IMG/VR virus record: IMGVR_UViG_3300046692_000091
Location: 250,815-314,814 of that record
Length of the DNA stretch: 64,000 nucleotides
Direction: 5' to 3' (one strand)
From: a virus
Shown here: positions 24,114 to 31,792 of the stretch, in pieces
Layout of the letters: every line of letters begins with the position of its first letter
How positions within the stretch are numbered: position 1 is the stretch's first letter
The notes under the pieces: generated by a model
Databases searched by the model: none
Told to the model about the DNA's origin: nothing
Seen by the model: the letters and a program-made list of their open reading frames with translations, nothing else
Position numbers and translations under genes: made by a program

Positions 24114-26261
24114 ATGCCAACAGTGTATCAAGTCTCTGAAGCATATCAACAAAAACTGCGTGATCGTAACATTGATGAAACGCTATTGGGTAATGCGTGT
24201 CTCGATCCGTTTTATGGAACGACATCGTCTGCACGTGGTGCCATGTTCTTGTCGCACATTGGCCAATCCCCAGAGTCTGAAGGTTGTGAACCTCGCCGAT
24301 TCCAGGCTGGTATGGAAATGCAGTTTGGTGAATACACATTCGATGTGAAGTTCCCAGTAGACTGTGTGATCCTGAACGTTATTCGTAAGTATCCTACCTC
24401 GGGTATGGGTTCTGCGATTCGACGTAACCCAGTGACTACAATCATCTTCGAACATTATTACGATAAGCATAAGACGAAAGATGTCTTGCATATCAGTGAC
24501 TATTGCTCGATGCACCAGGACTTCGGTTTCAAGCTCGAAAAGAACAAGAAGGTAATGGAGAACCTGGTCCCAGGCCAGATGTTTGCCAAAGGTACTGTCA
24601 TCGCACAAACCCGTGCTGTTCGTGAAGACGGAATGTGGGGTGGCGGTGTAAACATGAATGCCATGTTCATGTCGATGCCTGGTACTATTGAAGACGGATT
24701 CGTGTTCTCTGATCGTGCATTGGAGAAGCTCAGTCCCCGCATCTATAACGATGCGATCGGTAACGCTGGTCGTAAAGCATTCTTCCTGAACATGTATGGC
24801 GATGAGAATCTCTATAAGCCATTCCCAGACATCGGTGATAAGATCCGTCCTGACGGTGTGGTCTTCGCTCTACGGGATCTTGATCCAGATCTGTCTCCAG
24901 CAGACATGACTTCTCGGGCACTGATGACACTCGACCGAACATTCGATCGGGCTACTATCGGTATCCCAGGTGCAACTGTAGTTGATATCAACATCTATCG
25001 TGATGATCGGGTTAACCCATCGCACACACCACTCGGTATGGATGAACAGCTCGTTAAGTATCACACGGCGCTGTCGAACTATTATCGAGAGATCATGAAA
25101 GTCTATCAAGGACTCTATGGTCGTTGGAAAGAATCGCTACGGATCACTCCAGCATTCCACCAACTGGTAGTAGAAGCTCAGATCCATCTACCTGTTAAAC
25201 AAGAACAGCGTAAGCTCAGCCGGATGTATCGTCTGGAGCCATTGGATGAATGGCGTGTAAGTCTCACCTATGAAGCTATCAAGATGCCTGGTGGTGCTTA
25301 TAAAGCTACCGACTGGCACGGTGGTAAGGGTGTAGTCTGTGAAGTGAAGCCATGGCAGGATATGCCAGTAGACCAATGGGGTAACTATGCCGACGTTGTG
25401 ATCTTCGGTGGCTCTACCATGCGACGGTCGAACTATGGTCGACTGTATGAACAAGGTCTAGGTGCAGCTGCACGAGATCTGGTACAGCGTCTGCGTGTAG
25501 AGAAAGGCCTGGATCGTCATGAGACTCCAACTGAAGCCCAGTTGAAAGCAGTAATGGCAGATCGGGAATGGGTTGACTATGCTTTCAAAGAGCTGATCGA
25601 CTTCTATCACATCGTAGCGCCATCGATGCCAGAGATCTTGCTGGATCAACCTGAACCTGCACAGCATGTGTATCACGTATTGCGCGATCAGTATTATCTG
25701 TTCACCCCGGTAACAGATCAGGTAAGTCTGATGGAGTGCGTTAACAAGATCACGAACTCTCGGTTCTGCCCGAACTTCGGTCCTGTAACATATCGAGATC
25801 AAGCTGGGCGTGTAGTGACTACGGTCAAGAACGTCTTGAGTGGTTATCTGTATATCATGCTGCTGGAGAAGATCGGTGAAGACTGGTCCGCTGTAGCTTC
25901 TGTGAAAACACAACCATTCGGTCTGCCATCGAAATTGAATAACTCTGACCGGGCATCTACTCCTGGTCGTGAAACAGCTATTCGTTCTCTTGGTGAATCG
26001 GAAACCCGCTCGTATAACTCGGTAGTCGGTCCAGAGCCTACTAACGAACTGGTAGATCAAACCAACAACCCACAAGCGCACATCGCGGTAGTTAACTCTA
26101 TCCTGACTGCGGACATGCCAACCAACATCGCCAGAGCAGTTGACCGTAAGGTAATCCCATTCGGTAACTCTCGACCAGTTGCATTGCTGAATCACTTACT
26201 GGAATGTCGAGGTCTGCGCCTCGTCTATAAACCAGACTCCGAAATCCGTTACGCTGCTTGA
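24114..26261 (+). CDS. RNA polymerase beta-like subunit, C-terminal part
   Basis: 715 residues. Two beta signatures are visible: MPGTIEDGF (188-196), matching the bacterial WxGYNYEDA region, and DWHGGKG followed by DMPVDQWGNYADVVIFGGS (from residue 400), matching RHGNKGV...EDMP..G.P.DI.LNP. The conserved GxKG-type lysine and DMP loop contact the nucleic acid scaffold in cellular RNAPs. The N-terminal half of beta is not in the window. The next gene is the beta' C-terminal part, eight bases on. ATG 24114 has AGGAGC upstream; an earlier in-frame start is rejected because it overlaps the divergent gene and promoter. Confidence 0.92.
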   Translation: MPTVYQVSEAYQQKLRDRNIDETLLGNACLDPFYGTTSSARGAMFLSHIGQSPESEGCEPRRFQAGMEMQFGEYTFDVKFPVDCVILNVIRKYPTSGMGSAIRRNPVTTIIFEHYYDKHKTKDVLHISDYCSMHQDFGFKLEKNKKVMENLVPGQMFAKGTVIAQTRAVREDGMWGGGVNMNAMFMSMPGTIEDGFVFSDRALEKLSPRIYNDAIGNAGRKAFFLNMYGDENLYKPFPDIGDKIRPDGVVFALRDLDPDLSPADMTSRALMTLDRTFDRATIGIPGATVVDINIYRDDRVNPSHTPLGMDEQLVKYHTALSNYYREIMKVYQGLYGRWKESLRITPAFHQLVVEAQIHLPVKQEQRKLSRMYRLEPLDEWRVSLTYEAIKMPGGAYKATDWHGGKGVVCEVKPWQDMPVDQWGNYADVVIFGGSTMRRSNYGRLYEQGLGAAARDLVQRLRVEKGLDRHETPTEAQLKAVMADREWVDYAFKELIDFYHIVAPSMPEILLDQPEPAQHVYHVLRDQYYLFTPVTDQVSLMECVNKITNSRFCPNFGPVTYRDQAGRVVTTVKNVLSGYLYIMLLEKIGEDWSAVASVKTQPFGLPSKLNNSDRASTPGRETAIRSLGESETRSYNSVVGPEPTNELVDQTNNPQAHIAVVNSILTADMPTNIARAVDRKVIPFGNSRPVALLNHLLECRGLRLVYKPDSEIRYAA

Positions 26262-26268
26262 GGTATTA

Positions 26269-28242
26269 ATGAATCATTACAAAGCCCGTGACTTGCTGAA
26301 TCTGTCTTATGAACAGCTATGGGCACTGCCCTCGGAATGGCACGTCATTGAGTTTGATGATGGAAAGCAGTTACTAGCTCGGGATCGGATCACTAAGCTG
26401 TCCGTTCTGAACTGGTATCCGCTGAAAGCGTATCCAGATGTACCGATCTTGAAAGAGTATCACATGGGTTCGAAGCGAGTGACTGCAAAGTCACTCATCA
26501 CCCACCTGAACAAAGTCATCTGGGGTATTCACGATCATACCAACGAAGAAGCTGATCCAGAGCACCTGGCTCGGTTAGCAATCGAAGCAACTAACTGGTT
26601 GTATAACGAATGTACGGTGAATCTATCCCCGTATGTAGCAACGCTGTCGATGTTCGATATCGCTGAAGTATATAACCACCCAGCAATCCGGGAAGCAAAC
26701 GAGAACGTAGAAGAATCCACCTATGGCATTGAATCCGTCGCGTACAAAAAGATCGGTGCAGCGTTCGATGACATTGCGAACTTTCGTGGTAACTCCATCA
26801 TTGAAGGTTATCGGTCTGGCACTCAGAAGCTGGAACAACTGCTGCAAGCATTTGGTCCACGGGGTTATCCGACTGACATCAACTCGGACATCTTCGCACA
26901 TCCGGTAACAGTTGGCTATGTAGATGGTATCTGGGATCTCTATGGTTCCATGATCGAATCTCGTTCAGGTACCAAAGCGTTGCTCTATAACAAAGAGCTG
27001 CTGCGGGTAACTGAATATTTCAACCGGAAGTCTCAGCTGATCGCTCAGTATGTACAGCGTCTCCACAAAGGTGATTGCGGTACTCCAATCCTCATCGACT
27101 TCCCGGTCCTGAAGAACACACTCAAAGCTCTGCGCGGTAAGTATTATCTGCGTGAAGATGGCGTGATGGATTGGATGCGCGGTGATGAAACGCACATGAT
27201 CGGTAAGATGATCAAGATGCGTTCGGTACTGGGTTGTACTCACCCAGACCCGGCCGGTGTATGTTCTCGTTGTTATGGTCGGTTGGCATTCTCGATCATG
27301 CGTGGGACTAACATCGGTCAGGTATCTGCCGTATCGATGGGCGATAAGATTACCTCATCGGTATTGTCCACTAAACACACCGACGCAACCTCTGCGGTAG
27401 AGCAGTTCCAAATCACTGGTGCCGTAGCACGATATCTCCGTGATGGCGATCAAAGTGAAACGTTGTATTTGAAGAAAGACTTGGCTAACCAAGGATATAG
27501 ACTAATCATCAAGACAGCTGAAGCAACATCTCTAGCCGACGTACTGATGATCAAAGACCTATCGGCATATCCAGCTGAAAGTGCATCTGAACTGACACAC
27601 ATCGGTTTGATTCGCACTGTCGAAGGAGAAGATCTGGGTGACATTCTCCCAGTGTCGTTGTATAACCGTAAGGCAAGTCTCTCCACTGAAATGCTATGTC
27701 ACGTACAACGAGTAGGCTGGATCACAGACAACCGCGATAACATCGTGATTGATCTGACAGGGTTCGACTTCGAACAACCATTCCTGACGTTGCCTTATAA
27801 GCACGTGAACATGTACGAGTTCATGAAGCGCGTACAATCGTTCCTGCACTCCGGTGACAATGGCGATGGTTCTAAGTTGTCCTCAGACAAGGTTGGCTTC
27901 ACTAGCAAAACCTATCTGAAGAACTATAAAGATCCAGTCGATGCTATTGCTGCATTCGCTGCATTGATCAATGAGAAGATTCGTCTGAACATCGTTCATT
28001 GTGAAGTTCTGGTATACGCTATGATGATCGTATCGGCGTCTGCTAAGGATTACAACTTGCCAATCCCAGGTATCACGGGTTCATTCGAGAAGTATAACAA
28101 AGTAATGGACAACCGTAGTCTTGCTGGCAAGCTGGCTTTCGAGAAGCAGCATGAGCCACTTAATAACCCAGGCAGCTTCCTGTATAAAAACAGGATCAAC
28201 CACCCTTACGATACAGCTGTAATGGGGGGTTGCATGTCCTAA
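26269..28242 (+). CDS. RNA polymerase beta'-like subunit, C-terminal part
   Basis: 657 residues. It has SRSGTKALLYN, matching the beta' bridge-helix neighbourhood (SGARG in bacteria), the zinc/trigger region VLGCTHPDPAGVCSRCYG (Cys332 and Cys335), and a trigger-loop-like STKHTD with His370 where bacteria have RTFHTGG. Together with the NADFDGD gene at 10712 it would complete beta'. Its ATG sits six bases after GAGG spanning the beta-gene stop, so beta C and beta' C are translated together. Corresponds by order to phiKZ gp74. A terminator follows. Confidence 0.92.
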   Translation: MNHYKARDLLNLSYEQLWALPSEWHVIEFDDGKQLLARDRITKLSVLNWYPLKAYPDVPILKEYHMGSKRVTAKSLITHLNKVIWGIHDHTNEEADPEHLARLAIEATNWLYNECTVNLSPYVATLSMFDIAEVYNHPAIREANENVEESTYGIESVAYKKIGAAFDDIANFRGNSIIEGYRSGTQKLEQLLQAFGPRGYPTDINSDIFAHPVTVGYVDGIWDLYGSMIESRSGTKALLYNKELLRVTEYFNRKSQLIAQYVQRLHKGDCGTPILIDFPVLKNTLKALRGKYYLREDGVMDWMRGDETHMIGKMIKMRSVLGCTHPDPAGVCSRCYGRLAFSIMRGTNIGQVSAVSMGDKITSSVLSTKHTDATSAVEQFQITGAVARYLRDGDQSETLYLKKDLANQGYRLIIKTAEATSLADVLMIKDLSAYPAESASELTHIGLIRTVEGEDLGDILPVSLYNRKASLSTEMLCHVQRVGWITDNRDNIVIDLTGFDFEQPFLTLPYKHVNMYEFMKRVQSFLHSGDNGDGSKLSSDKVGFTSKTYLKNYKDPVDAIAAFAALINEKIRLNIVHCEVLVYAMMIVSASAKDYNLPIPGITGSFEKYNKVMDNRSLAGKLAFEKQHEPLNNPGSFLYKNRINHPYDTAVMGGCMS

Positions 28243-28258
28243 GCGGAGGACGAAGTTT

Positions 28259-28276
28259 GGAGGGCTTCGGCCCTCC
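28259..28276 (+). terminator. TTCG hairpin terminator
   Basis: GGAGGGC/GCCCTCC closes a TTCG loop; a run of seven T follows at 28289-28295. It ends the RNAP unit. Confidence 0.8.
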
Positions 28277-28295
28277 ATTACTCGTTAATTTTTTT

Positions 28296-29822
28296 ATGGA
28301 ACCACTGATTACAGCCGAGAGGTATACCCATGGGGTACGCCTATCTGGTTATTCCAGGGAGACACTGTATAAACTACAGCGCTTCTTGGATACGTTACTG
28401 TTACGGGAACCAACTAAAGTCCAAGGCCGTATGGTCATGGTTACTAAGAAGAAGTACTATGGCATAACGGAAGACAACCGAAGCATCTTTATCCATCGAA
28501 ACTCTTACCCCGCTCTGGTTAAGCATCTAGCAAATGTACAAATCCCAGAAGAACGGATCAGGGTAATTGATATCGTGGTGCCTACTGCTGCACCGGCTAG
28601 GTTCGTGGTAAAAGAAAAGTTCTCAATGCGGGACTACCAGGAAACAATCCTGGAAGATATCTTGAGACCACATCTCCATTCGGCTCGGGTAGACCTGCAA
28701 ACGGGTAAAGGGAAAACGTACACAAGTCTGGAAGCTCAATCGTCTCTGGGGTGTCGTACCGTTATCATGGTTCCGCCTAAGTACTTCGGTATCTGGGAAG
28801 AAGCATTGAAAGACGTCTACGAAGATATTGACTTGCGTTACGTTCGTGTGAGTGGATCTGCAGAATTGCAAATGATGATCAACCGTGGCATCGAGAATGA
28901 CCTTGATGGTATCGATGTTATATTGATCTCTAACGTTACCTATCGTGCGTATATTGATACGTTCGAGCGCCTGGGTGACAAGATCGACACTGTTGGCTAT
29001 AATGCTCCTCCGCCTCGTTTCCACGAAGCGTTGAAAGTAGGCTTGCAGATCAACGACGAAATCCAAGAAGACCCAGGTCTGTTGTTCCGTACGGACATGT
29101 ACACCAACGTTGCAAAACAGATCTATCTGTCGGCTACTCCTTTCACGGGGAATGACTACGTTACAAAGATGATCGACTTGATGCTCCCTCCAGAGACATG
29201 CTGTCGGTTACCTAGTTACGATTCGTATATCAACGTGGTTGGTGTGCTGTACAGCGAGCCTGCAATTCAGTCTCGTGATTATCTGACTCCGTTTAAGAAC
29301 ACGTATAACCATGCGCGTTACGAAACGCAGATGATGAAATCGAAGAAACGTCTGGAAGCTTACAACCTGATGGTTTCTCGAATTCTCTATGGTCAGTATA
29401 TCTCGGATCGTATTCAGGAACAGAAAGCCCTAGTACTATGTGCTACGGTTGCTTTCATTGATCAACTTGTTAAGTACTTGAAGGTTAAGTATCCCGATAT
29501 ACAGATCAATGAACACGTAGCTGGTTCTCCTTACGCACGATTGATGTTGAACGATGTAACGGTATCGACTATTAAGTCATCCGGTACTGGTGTTGACATT
29601 CCTAACTTGCGTGAAGTGATCCTGTTACAAGCAACGGACTCGAAGAAGGATAACATCCAGATCCTAGGCCGCCTGCGTAAGTTGAAGCTGTTTGCTGACG
29701 TGGTCCCACGTATGACATACCTGGTGTGTCAACACATCCCACAACACGTCAAGTACCACAAGAACAAGGCTGACCACTTCGCTGGTAAGATCTTGAACAT
29801 GGTTCTCAGAAAAATTAGCTAG
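28296..29822 (+). CDS. SF2 DNA/RNA helicase
   Basis: 508 residues with the ordered SF2 motifs: RDYQ (112-115), Walker A TGKGKT (136-141), motif II NDEIQ (253-257) with DE in place of DEAD/DEAH, motif III LSATPF (278-283), and motif VI QILGRLRK (455-462). It should use ATP to remodel or unwind nucleic acid. The position right after the RNAP genes matches the phiKZ helicase gp75; a role in transcription, replication or repair is open. ATG 28296 lies just behind the terminator T tract with no clear ribosome site, so the start is less certain than the gene. Confidence 0.88.
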   Translation: MEPLITAERYTHGVRLSGYSRETLYKLQRFLDTLLLREPTKVQGRMVMVTKKKYYGITEDNRSIFIHRNSYPALVKHLANVQIPEERIRVIDIVVPTAAPARFVVKEKFSMRDYQETILEDILRPHLHSARVDLQTGKGKTYTSLEAQSSLGCRTVIMVPPKYFGIWEEALKDVYEDIDLRYVRVSGSAELQMMINRGIENDLDGIDVILISNVTYRAYIDTFERLGDKIDTVGYNAPPPRFHEALKVGLQINDEIQEDPGLLFRTDMYTNVAKQIYLSATPFTGNDYVTKMIDLMLPPETCCRLPSYDSYINVVGVLYSEPAIQSRDYLTPFKNTYNHARYETQMMKSKKRLEAYNLMVSRILYGQYISDRIQEQKALVLCATVAFIDQLVKYLKVKYPDIQINEHVAGSPYARLMLNDVTVSTIKSSGTGVDIPNLREVILLQATDSKKDNIQILGRLRKLKLFADVVPRMTYLVCQHIPQHVKYHKNKADHFAGKILNMVLRKIS

Positions 29823-29838
29823 TCCTTCGGGGCTAGCT
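29817..29838 (+). terminator. TTCG hairpin overlapping the helicase stop codon
   Basis: AGCTAGTCC/GGGCTAGCT (9 bp, one wobble) with a TTCG loop, followed by TTATT. The helicase TAG is within the 5' arm. Confidence 0.75.
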
Positions 29839-29859
29839 TTATTCCGTCTAGAGGTTTAA

Positions 29860-30063
29860 ATGCAATACGCTTACTTCGCTTTTCTAATAGCTATCGTCAT
29901 AACGCTAGGTGCCGTCTGGTACCGTGATTGGAAGTATCCATTCATGCAGCGTACCCCACACTGGACAAAGTCCCTGTCGCACAAGATCGCTAAGATTGCA
30001 TTCTGTGTAGCCTTGGTGTTTATGGCTACCTTCCTTTATATGTACTTCAAGGAAATGATTTAA
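29860..30063 (+). CDS. Small membrane protein 1 of 6
   Basis: 67 residues, GAGG upstream. Two hydrophobic helices: about residues 3-20 (YAYFAFLIAIVITLGAVW) and 47-62, joined by a basic/aromatic loop. Expected to sit in the inner membrane. It is the first of six consecutive genes for 67-79-residue membrane proteins. Confidence 0.7.
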   Translation: MQYAYFAFLIAIVITLGAVWYRDWKYPFMQRTPHWTKSLSHKIAKIAFCVALVFMATFLYMYFKEMI

Positions 30064-30073
30064 ATAATCTAAA

Positions 30074-30102
30074 GGACTATATTACAATCGTGAATATAGT
30101 CC
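30074..30102 (+). promoter_or_regulatory. Early-type promoter motif inside an inverted repeat
   Basis: TATATTAC at 30078-30085 overlaps the left arm of a 10-bp inverted repeat GGACTATATT/AATATAGTCC (9-base spacer). It lies 35 bases upstream of the second small membrane protein gene. It could be a promoter with an operator, or a promoter plus an RNA hairpin. Confidence 0.5.
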
Positions 30103-30120
30103 AACATAAGGAGCTCCATC

Positions 30121-30324
30121 ATGTATTGGGCACTCGTCTTCTTTGGTCCTGTTATACTCATGCTAGTTGGCTTGGGTGCAGCAGGTTCAGCTATTGCAAT
30201 GATCGCTGATAAACCACGTCGTACAATGACCTGGATTATTAGTCCGGTGATGGTTGCACTGGGTGTTGGCATCTTCTTCAGTGGTATCACACTGTTTGAT
30301 TTCGTACTCACAAGTATCAAATAA
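30121..30324 (+). CDS. Small membrane protein 2 of 6
   Basis: 67 residues with AAGGAG upstream, directly behind the early-type promoter. Two membrane helices: residues 3-28 (Gly/Ala-rich, VILMLVGLGAAGSAIAMIA) and 37-60, with a basic DKPRR loop between. No family recognised. A Gly/Ala-rich helix of this type packs well against other helices. Confidence 0.7.
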   Translation: MYWALVFFGPVILMLVGLGAAGSAIAMIADKPRRTMTWIISPVMVALGVGIFFSGITLFDFVLTSIK

Positions 30325-30333
30325 GGAACAATA

Positions 30334-30573
30334 ATGCTTTTCGCAATTATGACATTATACGCTGCCTACCGTGGTATCTGGTGGATAGTTGACTGGCAAC
30401 AAGGTAAGTTCACTGCTACTACATTTTCATGGGCGGTCAATTGCGTCATGGCATGTGTTGCAACAATTTGTGTTGTTGCAATTATCTTCTCGACCAGTAT
30501 CAACATGACCGCAGGTGAATCTGGTTTTGGTATTAACATCGTCTTCGCATATGAATTAAAAGCTAAGGAGTAA
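30334..30573 (+). CDS. Small membrane protein 3 of 6
   Basis: 79 residues, AAGGAAC upstream. A short aromatic N-terminal helix is followed by a strong membrane helix (NCVMACVATICVVAIIFSTS) and a polar C terminus ending ELKAKE. It begins nine bases after the previous gene. Function unknown. Confidence 0.7.
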   Translation: MLFAIMTLYAAYRGIWWIVDWQQGKFTATTFSWAVNCVMACVATICVVAIIFSTSINMTAGESGFGINIVFAYELKAKE

Positions 30574-30575
30574 TC

Positions 30576-30812
30576 ATGATTACCGTTCTAGGCATGCTAA
30601 TGGTTGTACTCGCTTTCTGTTTGCTGTTAGCATACCTACAAGGCTATCTGTGGCACGGACTGCCAACAGCTATACTCTGCGTTACCTTTATGGTTATCAG
30701 CTGTGGTGTGCTGGTATACGGTCTTGAAAGTGAGACTCCAGGTGGCCTCTATTATAAATCCGATCACCCACAGCTAAAGGAGGTAAAAAATGGAATACTT
30801 GTCCGTAGTTGA
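30576..30812 (+). CDS. Small membrane protein 4 of 6
   Basis: 78 residues, AAGGAG upstream. Two membrane helices: residues 3-22 (VLGMLMVVLAFCLLLAYL) and about 31-51, then a polar tail with an acidic/His stretch. The tail overlaps the next gene by 23 bases. Confidence 0.7.
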   Translation: MITVLGMLMVVLAFCLLLAYLQGYLWHGLPTAILCVTFMVISCGVLVYGLESETPGGLYYKSDHPQLKEVKNGILVRS

Positions 30813-31029
30813 TTACTTTCATGGTGCTGGTGGGATGCTGTTGATCGGTATCCTAGTAATGGTTGTCGCTTTCGTAATGCATGTTAGTGAGAACAACATG
30901 AACCATGCAGTTTATGAGTTCGTTGCTCTCATTTACATAGGTGGGACCTTAGGGTTAACCTTGTTCTTCATCGCAATTCCTACACTCTGTTTTATCCGTC
31001 CAATCTTGATGTGTTATCGGGTGATGTAA
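30790..31029 (+). CDS. Small membrane protein 5 of 6
   Basis: 79 residues with GGAGG close upstream, inside the end of the previous gene. Helices at residues 13-32 (GGMLLIGILVMVVAFVMHV) and 45-70. Ends CFIRPILMCYRVM. Stop and next start overlap as TAATG. Confidence 0.7.
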   Translation: MEYLSVVDYFHGAGGMLLIGILVMVVAFVMHVSENNMNHAVYEFVALIYIGGTLGLTLFFIAIPTLCFIRPILMCYRVM

Positions 31030-31253
31030 TGCTTTTGAATATGGCTACATTTGTATTGATGCTGATGTTTTGTCTAACTCTGCCTGGTGGGGTCTGGTTA
31101 GTCTATCGTCGTGAGTATGAACCTGAATTCATAACACGGCATCGTAAACTACTATTGTGGATTCTCTCCACAGTGACTATCCTTACGGTGGTATCAACAG
31201 GGATCTGTATGTATGAGATCTCTTTGATTCAGGAACGCTTACTTTTACCATAA
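31029..31253 (+). CDS. Small membrane protein 6 of 6
   Basis: 74 residues from ATG 31029 (TAATG overlap); a GTG at 31011 in frame is possible but lies inside the previous gene. Two helices: residues 6-24 and 43-65, separated by a charged loop (RREYEPEFITRHRK). Ends the membrane cluster before a bidirectional terminator. Confidence 0.7.
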   Translation: MLLNMATFVLMLMFCLTLPGGVWLVYRREYEPEFITRHRKLLLWILSTVTILTVVSTGICMYEISLIQERLLLP

Positions 31254-31262
31254 CGGCATAAA

Positions 31263-31284
31263 GCCTCCACCTTCGGGTGGAGGC
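31263..31284. terminator. Bidirectional TTCG hairpin between convergent genes
   Basis: GCCTCCACC/GGTGGAGGC (9 bp) with a TTCG loop. CGGCATAAA lies on its left (TTTATGCCG on the minus strand) and AATATG then a T run on its right. It serves the membrane cluster and the minus gene ending at 31302. Confidence 0.85.
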
Positions 31285-31301
31285 AATATGTTATTTTTTT
31301 T

Positions 31302-31769
31302 TTACTTCGTCTGACGATTCATGTCCCGAATATCTCGATTCATATCACGTAGAGCCCTGCTCTGCTCATCTACCTTACGCATCATGTCTGTTTCACCGAT
31401 CTCTAGAATGAATGTGGCTTCGTCATATGGGAGTTCTTTAAACTCGTTATAACTAATACCCCACTGTTCTTTGACATTGTAACGAACATACTTGCGCATT
31501 AATGAACGTACCGATCCACCTTCTACTGTATCCTCTTTGTCGAACATACGAACAACATCTAGAGGGTGCTTAGGGTGATCAGGTGGACGAATACCATAGT
31601 CGTCCAAATAAGCTTCGCGCAGAAGTATCTCTGCAGTCGATGGTCTTATGGCTCCTACCTCAGCATAAAGCTTATCCAACTTACCCCCACGGGGGCGACG
31701 CTGATGGCCGAAGCTATACTGCGTCACGTGCCCATTGGGATCAGACAGATCAACTGCCAGGCGTGTCAT
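31302..31769 (-). CDS. Unknown 155-residue protein, candidate tail component
   Basis: It follows the 547-residue gene on the minus strand by 23 bases. It has a basic N-terminal region (FGHQRRPRGGKLDKLY) and a C-terminal heptad-like segment (RKVDEQSRALRDMNRDIR) that may form a coiled coil. Ribosome site weak. Function inferred only from its neighbours. Confidence 0.6.
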   Translation of the reverse strand: MTRLAVDLSDPNGHVTQYSFGHQRRPRGGKLDKLYAEVGAIRPSTAEILLREAYLDDYGIRPPDHPKHPLDVVRMFDKEDTVEGGSVRSLMRKYVRYNVKEQWGISYNEFKELPYDEATFILEIGETDMMRKVDEQSRALRDMNRDIRDMNRQTK

Positions 31770-31792
31770 CTGTGGGTCTTTGTTCTTATGAC

